Of a stretch of DNA of 64,000 bases, positions 10,260-20,645 are shown one piece after another (the stretch's first letter is position 1; each line of letters opens with the position of its first letter). A model generated the notes under the pieces. It saw nothing but the letters and a program-made list of their open reading frames with translations, ran no database searches and was not told where the DNA came from. Source of the DNA: Oscheius dolichura (lineage: Eukaryota; Nematoda; Chromadorea; Rhabditida; Rhabditidae); NCBI GenBank assembly GCA_932521035.1, contig OW051496.1, positions 9,982,001 through 10,046,000 of the forward strand, in the 5' to 3' direction. Both the position numbers and the translations under genes were made by a program.

Positions 10260-10754
10260 ATGGTTATGGCCGTTGGAGCAGCTGCTCCTCTAGCCGTAGC
10301 GGTCGGTGCTGGTTCTGCCGCTTCAGCTACAGGCGGTGGCATAGCTCTCGCATTTGGTGGTGGCTCTGCTACAGTTTCCGCCGCGGGTGCTGTCGCAACA
10401 AATGCTGTCGCGGCTGCGGCTGCTCCTCTGATTGCTGCCGGTCCAGTTGGTATGGTTGCCCTTGGAGCAGGTCAGCATTCCATTCTTTAGCTAAAAAAAC
10501 AAAAGAAACTTTCAGATGGACTCTCTTGGAACTGCTGGCGCCCTGTTCTCCGCGATTTTGACTCCAAAGAACCTCGTGGTCGTCTCCTAAAAGATGTTGC
10601 CGCCGACCCCCGCGTTATCGAAGTTCGTTCCAAGACCCAAGAAGGCTACTGGCCTCAGTTCTGGCTGAAAAACAAGTGGAAGGAGGAATTCCGCATCGAC
10701 TACGTACAGCTGCCAGGAGGAGAAATTGCCGCCCATGCGGTTCGCGTCCAGTAA
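10260..10754 (+). CDS. A/G-rich two-domain protein, copy 2 (unrecognised family)
   Basis: Exons 10260-10470 and 10516-10754, phase-1 intron; about 149 residues. Exon 1 (70 residues) is shorter than in copy 1 and reads MVMAVGAAAPLAVAVGAGSA with GGGIALAFGGGSAT repeats. Exon 2 is nearly the same as in copy 1 (GLSWNCWRPVLRDFDS ... FRIDYVQLPGGE ... AVRVQ). Exon 2 differs by a few substitutions while exon 1 differs in length and sequence, so the C-terminal domain is under stronger constraint. The start codon is fixed by the splice acceptor six bases upstream. Function unknown; a paralogue of the 8696 gene. Confidence 0.75.
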
Positions 10755-10951
10755 GAATAATCTTTCCAGATTTTTTTTGATACTCGTAAAATTGTAGCTT
10801 GAGCTTTTTATCTTATAATTGCTTATTTTTATGTTTGAAATTCACGTTGACCTAAATAACATACTGGGTAGAGCCAATTACTTGCGTTGATGGATTTTTT
10901 CCATTGAATTTCTCTATTTTTCCTTATTTTTTATTCATTTTTAGACTGTAA

Positions 10952-11471
10952 ATGTTTCAGTATTTACTGCTTCTAATGGTCATGGAACGTCCTATTATTT
11001 CAGCCTTGAAGACCCCGGGAATTGCCTCAGCCACCGTCGGCTCAGGACCCCCGGCTGCCTCTTTTGACCCCAACATTCTCCCTGCCTGGAGTTTTGCTTC
11101 AAAATTCGTAAGTCCTTTTCTTCTACAAAAAAAAGAAGAAGAATTCTTCAGTCCGACTTTCTTTCTCATTTTACCGGAAATTTGCCATTTGCCATCGCCG
11201 TTGGATCTGGTTCCACAGCTCATTCTAACGGCGGAGGAGCTGTGGCTGTCTCTGACGGCGAGGGAGCCACAGCCGCGGCTGTTTCAAATGGCGGATATGC
11301 GGAAGCTGTGGCCATTGGTGAGAAAGTTTTGTTTTCGGGAAGAATCAGCTGATTTTAGGGGCTGGAATGGAATCTTCAGCTACGTCAAATGAAGGAGAAA
11401 TTGAGATCAAAAGAAACGAGAAGCTCGAGGACGGAACAGTCAAGAATGACGAATTCAAGCATCATTACTAA
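10952..11471 (+). CDS. A/G/S-repeat protein with a different C-terminus
   Basis: Exons 10952-11107, 11152-11317, 11359-11471 (phases 0 and 1); about 144 residues. The middle part (AIAVGSGSTAHSNGGG, AVAVSDGEGATAAAVSNGG, YAEAVAIGAG) aligns with the repeat of copies 1 and 2 (AVAVGAGSAASATGGG), and its last intron has the same phase. The last exon, instead of the Trp-rich domain, encodes a hydrophilic tail rich in Glu and Lys ending KNDEFKHHY. The repeat has the periodicity of YadA/Hep-Hag head repeats (AxAxGxxA), an analogy only. The N-terminus is uncertain: MFQYLLLLMVMERP could be a signal-like start, or an upstream exon may join at the acceptor ATGTTTCAG near 10960, though that frame closes early. 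Confidence 0.55.
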
Positions 11472-11518
11472 ACTTGAGAATTGTTGATTTTTCAATGAAT
11501 TTTTGTACGATTCTTACG

Positions 11519-11749
11519 AGGAAATTCTTTAGACTTTCTACGGAAGAAGGAGACATCGTTTTTGTTTGCCGGTGAGAAATTTGACCAGTGAGAAATTGAA
11601 AGGCTCGCCATTGAACCGCCTCATTTTTGAGCGCGATTGATTTCTCACATTCCCCTTTTGAAAATGTCTCTCTTTAGCCTAAGAACTTCATTTTAAAAAG
11701 CCTTAATCGCCTTTTCTTTTCAGAAATAATGGTAGCGACTCTCTTTTCG
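11519..11749 (+). repeat. Orphan duplicate of the 8481-8718 promoter and gene start
   Basis: About 230 bp match 8483-8715 nearly base for base, covering the promoter block, the splice acceptor and the first codons (ATGGTAGCGACTCTCTTTTC at 11729-11748). The match ends there, and the following sequence is unrelated and closes the frame. This is a recent tandem duplication whose gene body was lost. Confidence 0.85.
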
Positions 11750-12081
11750 AGGAAAAAAAACGAAATTTTCCCTGAGAAATGAGTTCAATAGCCGACTGAT
11801 AGCTCAAAAAATTCCAGCCAGCACCGGTATACCAGGCTGACTGATATATACATGGGACGTGGGGACCACCGGCGAGGTTGGGGCAGAAGGAGGAGTGGAG
11901 GCCTTTTGTGGGGAGAACATTGCTTGAATGACTATGACAAGACGTTGGTTACTTCCAAAGCGAGGAGGGCTAAATCGATGGTTCGTACCCGAAATCAACG
12001 CATAATTTAAAAAGAAAGGATGATAGTTTGATAATAAAATTGGCAAAAATCGATGTCTTTATTGTTTCTAGTAATTATCTA

Positions 12082-13440
12082 TTATGCGGCACTGACAAGT
12101 GCCGAAAAGCCGCGCTGAACATTGGAATGATCGGTTGTGAAGGTAATTAGGGCTTCGTTAATTTGAGTAATAACTGTGAAGGGAGGCCATAGGCCAGAAT
12201 ATCTGCAACGGTTTAATTTTCACTACCAAAAATATTACTTACTCTCCAAGTAACGTTGCATTTTGTCTGTAACCGCCGCTGTTCACTCGAACCAAATCGT
12301 ATCCACCTTCAGTAGAAAAATCAGTGAAAGTAATATTCAACCTGCTGAAATAGAAGAGTTTTTTTTTAATGGAAAAGATGTACCCGCTAGAAGATTGAAT
12401 AAAATAGGAGCAGGTTTGAAGATTGTCATAAGAACCTGGGTAATTGGGAGATGTGATCTATAATAATACTATAGTCCATTTCCAACGGATATTTCATGGA
12501 GTAACCTCTCCGCTGCGGGACCAGGAAACATTCAAACTTGGTGCCGCCGCGATTAGGAGATTAACCGTAACGGGTGGCAAAACATTCCGCGCGGGACCTT
12601 TTGACCAAAAGTGATCGGGATTTTCGGTTTGGCCAAGAGGTCCCGAAGAGACAAATGTACGGTAACCCTATTTTTTGGAAAGAGACTGTATGAGGGTCAA
12701 TAACATACCGTAACGGGGCTGCCTCCAACGGTTAATAGATGAAGATTATTGCATCCACTCTGTTGTGTACCATCTAAAAAACTTGTATAAACTGATCTTT
12801 ACGTCGCCAATACTTGTATTAGTAGGATTCTGTGGCAAGCATGTATTAGGCTTATAACGGCAGACGAATGCTCCCAGCATTGTGCAGGGAATATTTGACC
12901 ATTTTCCAGCGAAAACCCCGAGGGTCTCCAATTCTACACACTGCCCTAAATCGGCTCGCACTTCTCCTCCACTGAATCCATTAAAAAGTGATCTGTTGAA
13001 TGGGGTTCCATCATCAAAGACACAATGGCCAGAGTCGTAGCAACTCAAGCCGAAGGTCAGAGAACCGCTTACTTGATCCGAATTCACGTACATTTGGTTT
13101 TCCTATTGAATAATTAGGTTATTAAAACACGATATACCAAACCTCGGGGGAAGTTATACTGGCGAGGGTGGCCTGATCCTCCGCACATCTAGCTACAGCT
13201 TGTTGCCGGTTGAAGAAGGTTATGTAGGGCTGATGAGTGTTTTATGATTCAGAGCCAAAATGAACATACCTTATAACAATAAGGAACTTGGACGTTGTTT
13301 TGTGTGAGGCTGGTGAAAGTATAGCCAGGCGGGCAGTCATTGCCTGAAGAAGGGTTTCGTTGTGTTGAAATTTCTTTCTTACCGTGAGCAACAGCCAGAC
13401 AGGCCAAGGCGAAGCAGAGCAGAGAGCGCATTGTGCTCAT
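12082..13440 (-). CDS. Secreted C-type lectin-CUB protein, gene A
   Basis: Exons (minus): 13383-13440, 13270-13343, 13143-13229, 12803-13102, 12709-12759, 12384-12457, 12243-12344, 12082-12202. Signal peptide MSTMRSLLCFALACLAVAHG; then a C-type lectin-like domain (DCPPGYTF, CYK, FFNRQQAVARCAEDQATLAS, LSCYDSGHCVFDDGTPF, WSNIPCTMLGAFVCRYKP); then a CUB domain (ITSPNYPGSYDN, CSYFIQSS, LNITFTDFSTEGGYDLVRV, GFSALVSAA stop). A paralogue of genes B and C with the same exon order. The exon 4/5 junction differs: the donor used in B and C is GCTTGC here, so I use GTAAAG at 12802 with the acceptor ACAACAG. A family B element occupies the intron before the CUB exons. AATAAA lies at 12056-12061 (minus). 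Probably an extracellular, immune-type lectin. Confidence 0.85.
12553..12692. mobile_element. Family B element in the gene A intron
   Basis: CCGTAACGGGTGGCAAAAC, GCGCGGGACCTTTTGACC, GGTCCCGAAGAGACAAATGT and ACGGTAACCCTATTTTTTGG are all present. It lies entirely within the 12458-12708 intron, so it is spliced out of the lectin transcript. Confidence 0.85.
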
Positions 13441-15210
13441 AAAATGTGGATGTCTTGATAATTTTTCCCTTTTAAAGGTTATGATAAGAAGAGCGGGGGC
13501 AGACACTATACATTTTGGCAGGAAGCTGCAAAAGGAAAGAGACAATAAAGCTTGGAGAACCGTAAAAAACGTAAAAAGGTAAAATGTGACGAGTCTGTAC
13601 CTATCTCTCTATGGACAGGAGGCGGGGCTGACCGTTAACTTCGCGAGAAAGTCTTTGCCCAGATATACATTGTATATGTCCTAGCACACTCTTTGTCATC
13701 AGCTGGACTTCCATTTTTCTGTAGAAAGTCTAAAAATTAAACACAGTCAGTGCTGTTGTAAAATGATGAGTTTTATGAGCTCGTTTCACAAGATAACACG
13801 GGGGCAGCCGCCGACAATCTGATAACTGGAGAGACTCTTTTACCCACTTGTAACAGACGAATCATTGGAAACATTGGACACATTGGAAACACACAAAACA
13901 CGGAAGTTCGGATCAAAGTGTCGACAGACGGACAGACACCATAGCCGCGTAAGATTACATACAAGAAGAACCCGAAACCTACATCTAGTACCTTTAGCAC
14001 AACCATGGTCTCTCCGTTTGTTATAAATGATAGACAGAAGCTAAAATGTCAGACATTTTAATGTATACCAGCGGGCCTTCGGCAGCCTACGGCTGTCGTC
14101 TATCTGTCAAACTTATCCGTTTCGACCTGTGGCAACCTTTCCGCTTCTTACCGACGACCGCCTGCGGCGGCCCCCGGGATTAACATTTTTTATCCCTTTA
14201 CCGTCGGACACTTTCCCATCGGACAGACAAACAAACAGACAGACAAACACCATAGCACTTTAATAAGGGGTAGATTGACGAATACTTGAGATTATTGAAT
14301 ACAGCTCAATCCGTCCGGCAAACTCTGGGGACTTTTAACCGAAGATTACCTGATCTTCTGCTCATACAAAGGCGTCACCTATTACGTTAGTTTATGGTTA
14401 CATTTTCAAAATTTGCCTTTTTTGGATCTTCAGAAATCGAGGATCAACTGAAACTAAATTTCGACCGTCATCAAAAATTGAGTTCTCTCCCCTATACGCA
14501 GCTAGTTACGTCCTGTTAGAAAATAAAGAATTATGGCGAAAAGGGAGGTCACTAAAAGTTCCACAACATCGTTATTTTCCCTTTTAGCTAGCTCGCCAAA
14601 CGTTGGGAAAAGGACTAAAGGAAATTATAAAAAAAGGGAACTGATCAAACTGGTCATCTTACTCATTTTGTAGATACTTAATTGAGATCACTTGCCCCGC
14701 ATTAAAGGTTTCAGAACTGTTGTACTTGTTGTATGGTATCAATACTAAATTATGCGATAACTACAAGTAGCGAAAAACAGACAAACTTTCCGAGTCTCCC
14801 ATAATCGAAGGGATGGGAGTAAAAAATAAAAACATCAGCAGCATATCACGCCAGAATAAGTACACACCGGGTATAGCTCTCTTTCTCTCTCCACTGCGAC
14901 GTGGCCGGCAACGTGGTCATACATAAATCTTGAAAACGCAATTACAGGTATCCGTAGTTCCAAACGTGAGAACTACGCAGTTGAAAAGAAAACAAACTGA
15001 GAAAAATCTTCCTAATTATACTGTTTCAATAAATTATGTCCAAAAGCGATTAGTGTAGAAACATGCAGTCGTTTTTTGAGACAAATTTTCGAAGGGGATA
15101 CAGAAAGAATAAAAATGAGTAATTAATTTCACAATGGGAACAGTTGATTAAATGTTTCGAAGGGGTTAGAAAATTACGAAAACTATAGTCACCTTCAAAA
15201 AAAGATATCG
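13441..15210. other. Spacer between lectin gene A and the plus-strand lectin gene
   Basis: No supported gene. It holds a dispersed repeat (14080-14270) and simple GACAGACA/CCATAGC repeats near 13920-13945 and 14222-14256. The rest is AT-rich and includes the upstream regions of both flanking lectin genes. Confidence 0.6.
14080..14270 (-). repeat. Dispersed repeat, copy related to 24490-24629
   Basis: On the minus strand TGTCCGACGGTAAAGGGATA and GGTCGTCGG align with TGTCCGACGATAAACGAATA and GGTCGTCGG at 24514. Upstream GTCTGTTTGT is also shared. The ATG of the 24513 copy is GTG here. Confidence 0.55.
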
Positions 15211-15328
15211 GTCTCATTTGTCCCGCCGGTCCAATTACGGTTTGCGCAAACCCTTGTGTCACCCGGCCTGCGCAAAGACTACTTATGGGGAAATTATTAT
15301 ACGTCTTGTCCTTTTCCTTGCCTGTGTG

Positions 15329-16182
15329 ATGTATTTCGTGATCGTATTTTTGACTACTGCTCTTCGGCGGGGAGAGGGCTGCCTCGCCTCGTACAATCCC
15401 GACTTCCCACCGTCGACTGGTCCAACCATGTCGAGTCAATTAACAACTACCTCTGGCTATTCTACAACAACTTCACCCATGGATTCAACAAGTACCGCCT
15501 CAGAACGTAAGTCTTTACACCTGTTTAGTGTTCCCTCAATTAGGTGGCAGTCAGCCTCACTCTAAAATTATTCTTGTAGCTTGTCTTGTGGGATGGATTC
15601 CTTTTTATGAGAATGACTTCTGTTATTATCTGGGAAGTGATATGACAGTTGGTGTGAGGTAAGGAAATACTGTCAGGACCAAGGAGGAGATCTGGCGTCG
15701 ATCCATAGCCAAAAAGAGAACGAGTTTATCGTGGGTGTGTTAGCATATATTCACGAATCAAACGGATAAATTTCAGACTTGACCAGGCCTGGAGAGCCTG
15801 CTCAACGGTAAATTTCGCCAAAAGAAATCGTAATATTATTAATAACTTTAAGGGTTGTCATTGGGGGAAAGAGAATCGGCATTGGATTCACTGATCAAAA
15901 CTTCGCGAATTTTGATGATACCCCGTAAAACCTGACATATTGCCATCAACCAACAAGCCTGGTTTCAGTTTGACTACAGTAACTGGTATTCCCTTGGGCC
16001 CATTGCTTCAAAGAATGGCTGCATTATTGTAAGAATATCAGGCTTACATGCCCATTTTACTGTTCAGATGGCCACAGATGTCATTTCGTCCTTCCCCGCG
16101 AGTACGAAGAGAGGAGAGTGGAATGATGCTCCTTGTGATTCGGTTTACCCATATTTCGTTTGTAAGGCTCCCATGCTGTAGT
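15329..16182 (+). CDS. C-type lectin domain protein with Ser/Thr-rich stalk, one frame break
   Basis: Approximate exons: 15329-15506, 15580-15735 (interrupted), 15777-15810, 15853-15927, 15975-16029, 16070-16182. The N-terminus MYFVIVFLTTALRRGEG is a signal peptide or anchor (the frame stays open upstream, so the start may be further 5'), followed by a Ser/Thr/Pro-rich stalk. The lectin domain follows: CLVGWIPFYENDFCYYLG, RKYCQDQGGDLASIHSQ, FIV, GEPAQRVVIGGKRIG, GFTDQNFANFDDTP, NWYSLGPIASKNGCII, and GEWNDAPCDSVYPYFVCKAP, with the expected cysteines. Between DMTVG and EVRKYC the frame is lost: GGTGTGAGG at 15651-15659 has two bases too many or one too few, and no intron fits. Otherwise the exon phases agree. 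It is either a young pseudogene or an assembly indel. AATAAA at 16452-16457 may be its poly(A) signal. Confidence 0.65.
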
Positions 16183-16899
16183 CAAGATTGGCATAATATT
16201 TTCAAAGAGAACAGGTCTATGTTTCACATAAGAAATGAATATTCAATTTTATTTTAAAGTTTTGTTTGTTTGAAGGTAACAGATGATAGATCCATCCTCG
16301 TCTCCCGGGAGTGGGCTAGTCGCGAAACTTGTAAAAAAGTACGGAGAGAGCGAATGGAAACTAGAACACGTAGTGCGAATAGAAAAAAGGAGTAGACTTG
16401 ATAAACGATTAATCATAAGAATGCCGATGAAATGTCCTTGTTCAAACAATTAATAAAAACGATTCAATCGGAGGAAATACGATGTCATGACCTCTTTTCA
16501 CTCCCTCTTAGAAAATGAATGTAGTCGGAGAACTAAAAAAGGGAGGCCGCAAAGTTGCATTGCATTTCCGTTCCTCTTCGTAAACAGTCCCCTTCCTCTA
16601 AATTTTAATCCCTCTTTCGAATTTTGGAATCATAGACACGGACGTGAATCTTCAAGCCGAAAACGGTCAACGCTTCTTCATCACTACCTCTCGGAGAACT
16701 AAAAACCGCTTATTTTTCTTTCCGACTCTATTCAGACAGCAAAACTTTCGCATTCTTTGTACGATCGTTTCTCTTTTCAGACAACTAGCTTCGTTTCATC
16801 ATTGTCGTCTTCACTCTTGTGCTATTCTCGAGATCAACCCTCACTCGTTCTTCTCTTTCCCATCCCTCGGCTAGGCAGCTCCTCTCCCACTCAACAGCT
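16183..16899. other. Spacer with 3' end of the lectin gene and warthog upstream region
   Basis: No gene supported. It contains the AATAAA at 16452 and a pyrimidine-rich stretch with a possible splice acceptor (CCTCGGCTAG near 16874) about 25 bases before the warthog ATG. Confidence 0.5.
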
Positions 16900-19509
16900 A
16901 TGCCAATCATGTCAAGCCTACAGCTCTTATTTCTAGTTATTCCCAATTCCTTAGCGGCGTATTGTGGCACCTCCGCAATTCCCTATCGCTTTGAGGTACC
17001 GCAACCTTAGCCGTTTTCCCAAACTCCCTTCCTCCAGGTCCTGACAAATGGAGGTACTGTTCTCGGATGTGCACGTCCTCGATGTTTTGGATGGGATGCC
17101 AGCTGTGGGAGTCCAGCTAGCCGAGATGAACTATTTCAAATGTAAGTAATTTCTCAAATAAAAAGCCGGGATTCGAATTACAAGGGAACTTGGGTAGCCT
17201 TTGTTTTTGATTTAATGGCCCTTCAAGTTTTCTGGTTTCCCTAACCATATTTAGGCGACAGGTTACTCAAAAAACTAATCTTTCCTTTAAAGTTTGGATA
17301 ACTCGAAAACCTACAGTAATCTTTCAAGGCCCATAACAGACTCTTGAACCTCTTTATAAAATCAGAATTTCATTTTAGAGTAAACGGCCAACCGGACGGG
17401 TTTTTGAAGGAAGATACTTCTCCAATCTTTCCATTCCTTCCAAATATTCAGCAAACGGCGGTATGCTCCCAGTTTCCTATAGTTTTCTTGGAATTTTCAG
17501 ATCTGTATCAGCAATCTAGCCAGTTGTCTACCGGACCAATGGGTTGGAGGAGTCACTCAAGCAGGCCGCTTCCTCTCCCTCGTGTGCTGCCACCACCCTC
17601 TTCTATATAATGCAGAAAACGTGGGAATATCTTCTCTTCGCCCAGGAGAATTCGTTGTTGGAGGAGAATCCGGATACGTTTTTGAGTATATCCAAAACGT
17701 CGTCGCAGTCCAAACGAATGACGGCATTCTGGGATATGATGTCTCTGTGAAACGGATAAGCTGCCTTGCCCCCCAGCCAATGCCCACTATTCAACTGATC
17801 GGCCCTCATCAACATCCTTTCCAACCTCTACCGTCTCAGGTAGATATTTAGCATCTAATAAAAGTATAATAATTGTTTTTAGCTGACGGAGCAGGCTGTT
17901 TATGGAATACAGTCGCCTGAAACATCCCCTAATTACGTGAGTACCTCTCTATTTGATTCCTTAGCAGGGCGGGCTTCTATTTTTTGATCGTTTTTTGCTC
18001 TTTTGATCGCTTATCTTATTTGGGGATAGATTTCCAATACGGTTTCTATTCGAGGGAATACGATATCCTCGGCTCTACTGTAGATTATGCGGTCAATCGA
18101 ATTTTTGCGGCGCGTTTGGAGCAGTAGCTTGCTCATTTCTCAATTACTTTCGTAAATTCAAGTGTCATCTTGGAGAGCAGATCAAGGCGGTTCGAATAGA
18201 TGCACGTTTAGCTCAATAGACCTGGCAGGAAACTTTTTATAAAGGCAAATGTGTAATGAATTACTGAAAACTTGATATTTGCGTTTGTAGGAAATCTTCT
18301 GTAAGGAGTATTCAACTGAAAACTAGCAGATCAAAACCGGCTTAATCTTCTCTCCAAGATGACACTTGAATTTTCGAAAATGATTGGAAAATGAGCAAGG
18401 TACAGCTCCAATCGCGCCGCTAAAAATTCGAATGACCGCATAATCTACAATAGAGCTGTATCCTCACGATCAGGTGGCATTGGCACATTTTCAGCTCATT
18501 TGTTCTTATCGCTGACGGTTTTTTTAAATTGTGGGGAAATTCTCTGCCTAATGTTCTTTTTGTCCGTTTTTTGAGAGGGCAAAAAAGAAAGAAAAAAAAA
18601 CATTTTTCAGTTTCCGTTGCAAACATTCCTACCCAGCGGTAGTCTTCAGTGTTTTGCCGCTGATTCGCTTGTCAGGCTGAAAGATGGCAGTCTGAAAAGA
18701 ATGGATCAACTGACCATGTCGGAGTGGATAAAGTCACCTGCTGAACTGTTCAACACAGTGGGAGATGATTGGTTGACGAACTGGCTTCATAGAAATCCTG
18801 AAGAAGTCGCCGAATTTATTGTGTAAGTATTGACACAAACACACCTTGCAGACTATAGCTTATTATATTCTTTAGGGTCCTTACTGAATCAAAAAAATCA
18901 CTGAAGATCACTGGAGGGCATTATCTTTACCGAGTTATGTGCAGTGAAAAGGTAGGGTCTTTTCTTCCTGTTTTTAAAAGTTATTTGCTTTTACAGGGAA
19001 AAGCCGCTTCTCCATCCCTAATTCCAGCACGAACACTTCGAATTGGAGACTGTGTTCTCGAAGAAGATGGTAAATTTGGACTGAACCCGGTGAAAGTAAC
19101 AAAGTTATCCACGATAATTCAAAAAGGGATCTATACTCCGCTAACGTCTCATGGATCGGTAAGTCTACGAACCATAGCAATTCTGGCTAATCTTTAGCTA
19201 ATGGTGGACGGCATTGCGGTTTCGTGCTTGTCTGAAACGACGGATAACACAGTCGTTCACACAATGATAAAGGTAAATTACCGAAGTGAAGAAAAAAAAA
19301 TGTTTTAGCTATTTGTTAGATGCACTGGTGAGGATTCTTCGTTGAAATGCAATTTTGAGGTAAATACACCAAATTCAGATAATGCCAACTATAAAATATT
19401 TTAGAGATCAACCGTTCGCCTCCTTCTGAACATACTACAGATCGCCTTACCAGAGGCTCTACCATACTTTCCGGCGAATTCGGAACCCTATGATTGTCGT
19501 CAAAGTTAA
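16900..19509 (+). CDS. Warthog-type hedgehog-related protein with Hint domain
   Basis: Eleven exons, all in phase: 16900-16995, 17038-17141, 17379-17460, 17501-17839, 17883-17936, 18611-18822, 18876-18951, 18997-19158, 19198-19272, 19309-19359, 19405-19509; about 451 residues. Signal peptide (MPIMSSLQLLFLVIPNSLAA), then a Wart domain beginning YCGTSAIPYRFEV and VLGCARPRCFGWD, with the Cys-rich CCHHP and SSLRPGEFVVGGESG blocks. After a linker comes the Hint (Hog) autoprocessing domain: catalytic Cys in LQCFAADS (about 239), TxxH motif in ITGGHYLYR (about 308-311), and the late VDGIAVSCLSE strand. Known family role: secreted precursors that self-cleave at the Hint cysteine; nematode warthogs act mostly in cuticle and epidermis. 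The key catalytic residues are present, so it is probably active. I cannot say which numbered wrt gene it matches. Intron 5 contains a 385-bp fold-back element. Confidence 0.9.
18072..18456. mobile_element. Fold-back element in warthog intron 5
   Basis: Two arms of about 119 bp (18072-18191 and 18338-18456) are inverted copies: TGTAGATTATGCGGTCA/TCGAATTTTTGCGGCGCG on the left and the complements of AATCTACAATAGAGC and GACCGCATAATCTAC on the right. They share AAGTGTCATCTTGGAGAG. The roughly 146-bp spacer is unrelated and has no coding potential. It accounts for most of this unusually long intron. Confidence 0.85.
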
Positions 19510-19877
19510 TTTCAATAACATATTTGCCATACACCGTACAGGTTGGACTTCGAATAGAGAAAAGAGAAAAGTCCAAAGTGGCTTTATTTTTCTAGCGACC
19601 TGCTAATTACCATCAGTTATTACGCTCCGTCTCTATTGATTCATCGATTTAATGATCTCAACCCAGCTAATGTCGCGACACGATTTTCATTTCTTTAGTT
19701 AAAATTGTCCATATAATGGCCGATAACCCAGTCATCTCCTCAGACCATTACTTCCGCATTAAAAAAGACAACGCGATCGCAAAATGTTACTGTTTCAGGA
19801 TGAAGAAGAATGCTTGTTTCATGTTGATGTGTGTGCCAGTGTATATTTTCTGATACATTGTCTTTACTTCTTCACTT

Positions 19878-20347
19878 ATGAAATATATCTTCACCACAAT
19901 AGAGCCTTTTTCCTCATTTTGGTCACTTTGTCTCTATCTCCTGTCCGTATTCTCCGAATTGAAGAACATCTTGTTTCTGTACCTCTTCACGGTTCTTTAC
20001 GTTCTCTTCATAAAATTTACTGGTGAATATGGGGTAAGTTTCTCCTCTCTCGTTCTCCTATGGTTCAATTTCAGCCTTTATCTGCTCCCATCATCAAGGT
20101 ACAATATATCCTCGCCCGAGGAGGTCGCTATCTTCTGGATTTCACCAATATCTCCATCGTCCTTTATTCTATAGCCTGGCTATTGAGCGGCTCCATTCCA
20201 GAAACTTATATGGTCGTCTTTCCTGTTATAGTTCTCCTTCATTGTGTGTTATCCATCTGGTGTGTTCAAAAGTATAGAACTGTGGAAGACACTATGTATT
20301 CCAGAAAAACTCAGCTTCTTCTCAATGACCCTATAAAAATTGCTTAA
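19878..20347 (+). CDS. Small multi-pass membrane protein (unrecognised)
   Basis: Exons 19878-20033 and 20075-20347, phase 0; 142 residues from this ATG. Four hydrophobic segments are visible: SFWSLCLYLLSVF, NILFLYLFTVLYVLF, ISIVLYSIAWLLSGSI and MVVFPVIVLLHCVLSIWC, followed by a polar tail ending DPIKIA. AATAAA lies at 20383-20388. An upstream ATG at 19726 opens a protein-like frame (MADNPVISSDHYFRIKK ... CFMLMCVPVYIF) which looks like a cytosolic N-terminus plus a first membrane segment, but I found no splice that joins the two frames without a stop. The gene starts 370 bp after the warthog stop in the same orientation, so co-transcription is possible. Family not recognised. Confidence 0.55.
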
Positions 20348-20469
20348 TTTTCTTGTCCCCCATCTTTTGGGTTGCTCTCATAAATAAACAGTGAAGCATC
20401 ATTGTCAGGATAGGAAGAGGAGCTCAAAGAAAACCTGTGGTTTGAGAGGAGTCTACAAAAAGAGGTCGA

Positions 20470-20645
20470 TATGTATAATCTTTCTCCAAAAAAAGGATTA
20501 CCTTTGTCTCTTCGGGACCTTTTGACCAAACAGCGAAGAATAATCGAGAGAAATCGAAAATCCTGATCACTTTTAGTCAAAAGATCCCGCGCGGAAAGTT
20601 TTGCTACCCGTTACGGTAACACTATTTTTTGGAAAATAACTATAT
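20470..20645. mobile_element. Family B element
   Basis: CTCTTCGGGACCTTTTGACC, a central ATCGAGAGAAATCGAAAATC, GATCCCGCGCGGAAAG and CCGTTACGGTAACACTATTT are in order, with matching ends TCTCCAAAAAAAGGATTAC and TTTTTTGGAAAATAAC. It lies between the membrane protein gene and lectin gene B. Confidence 0.85.
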
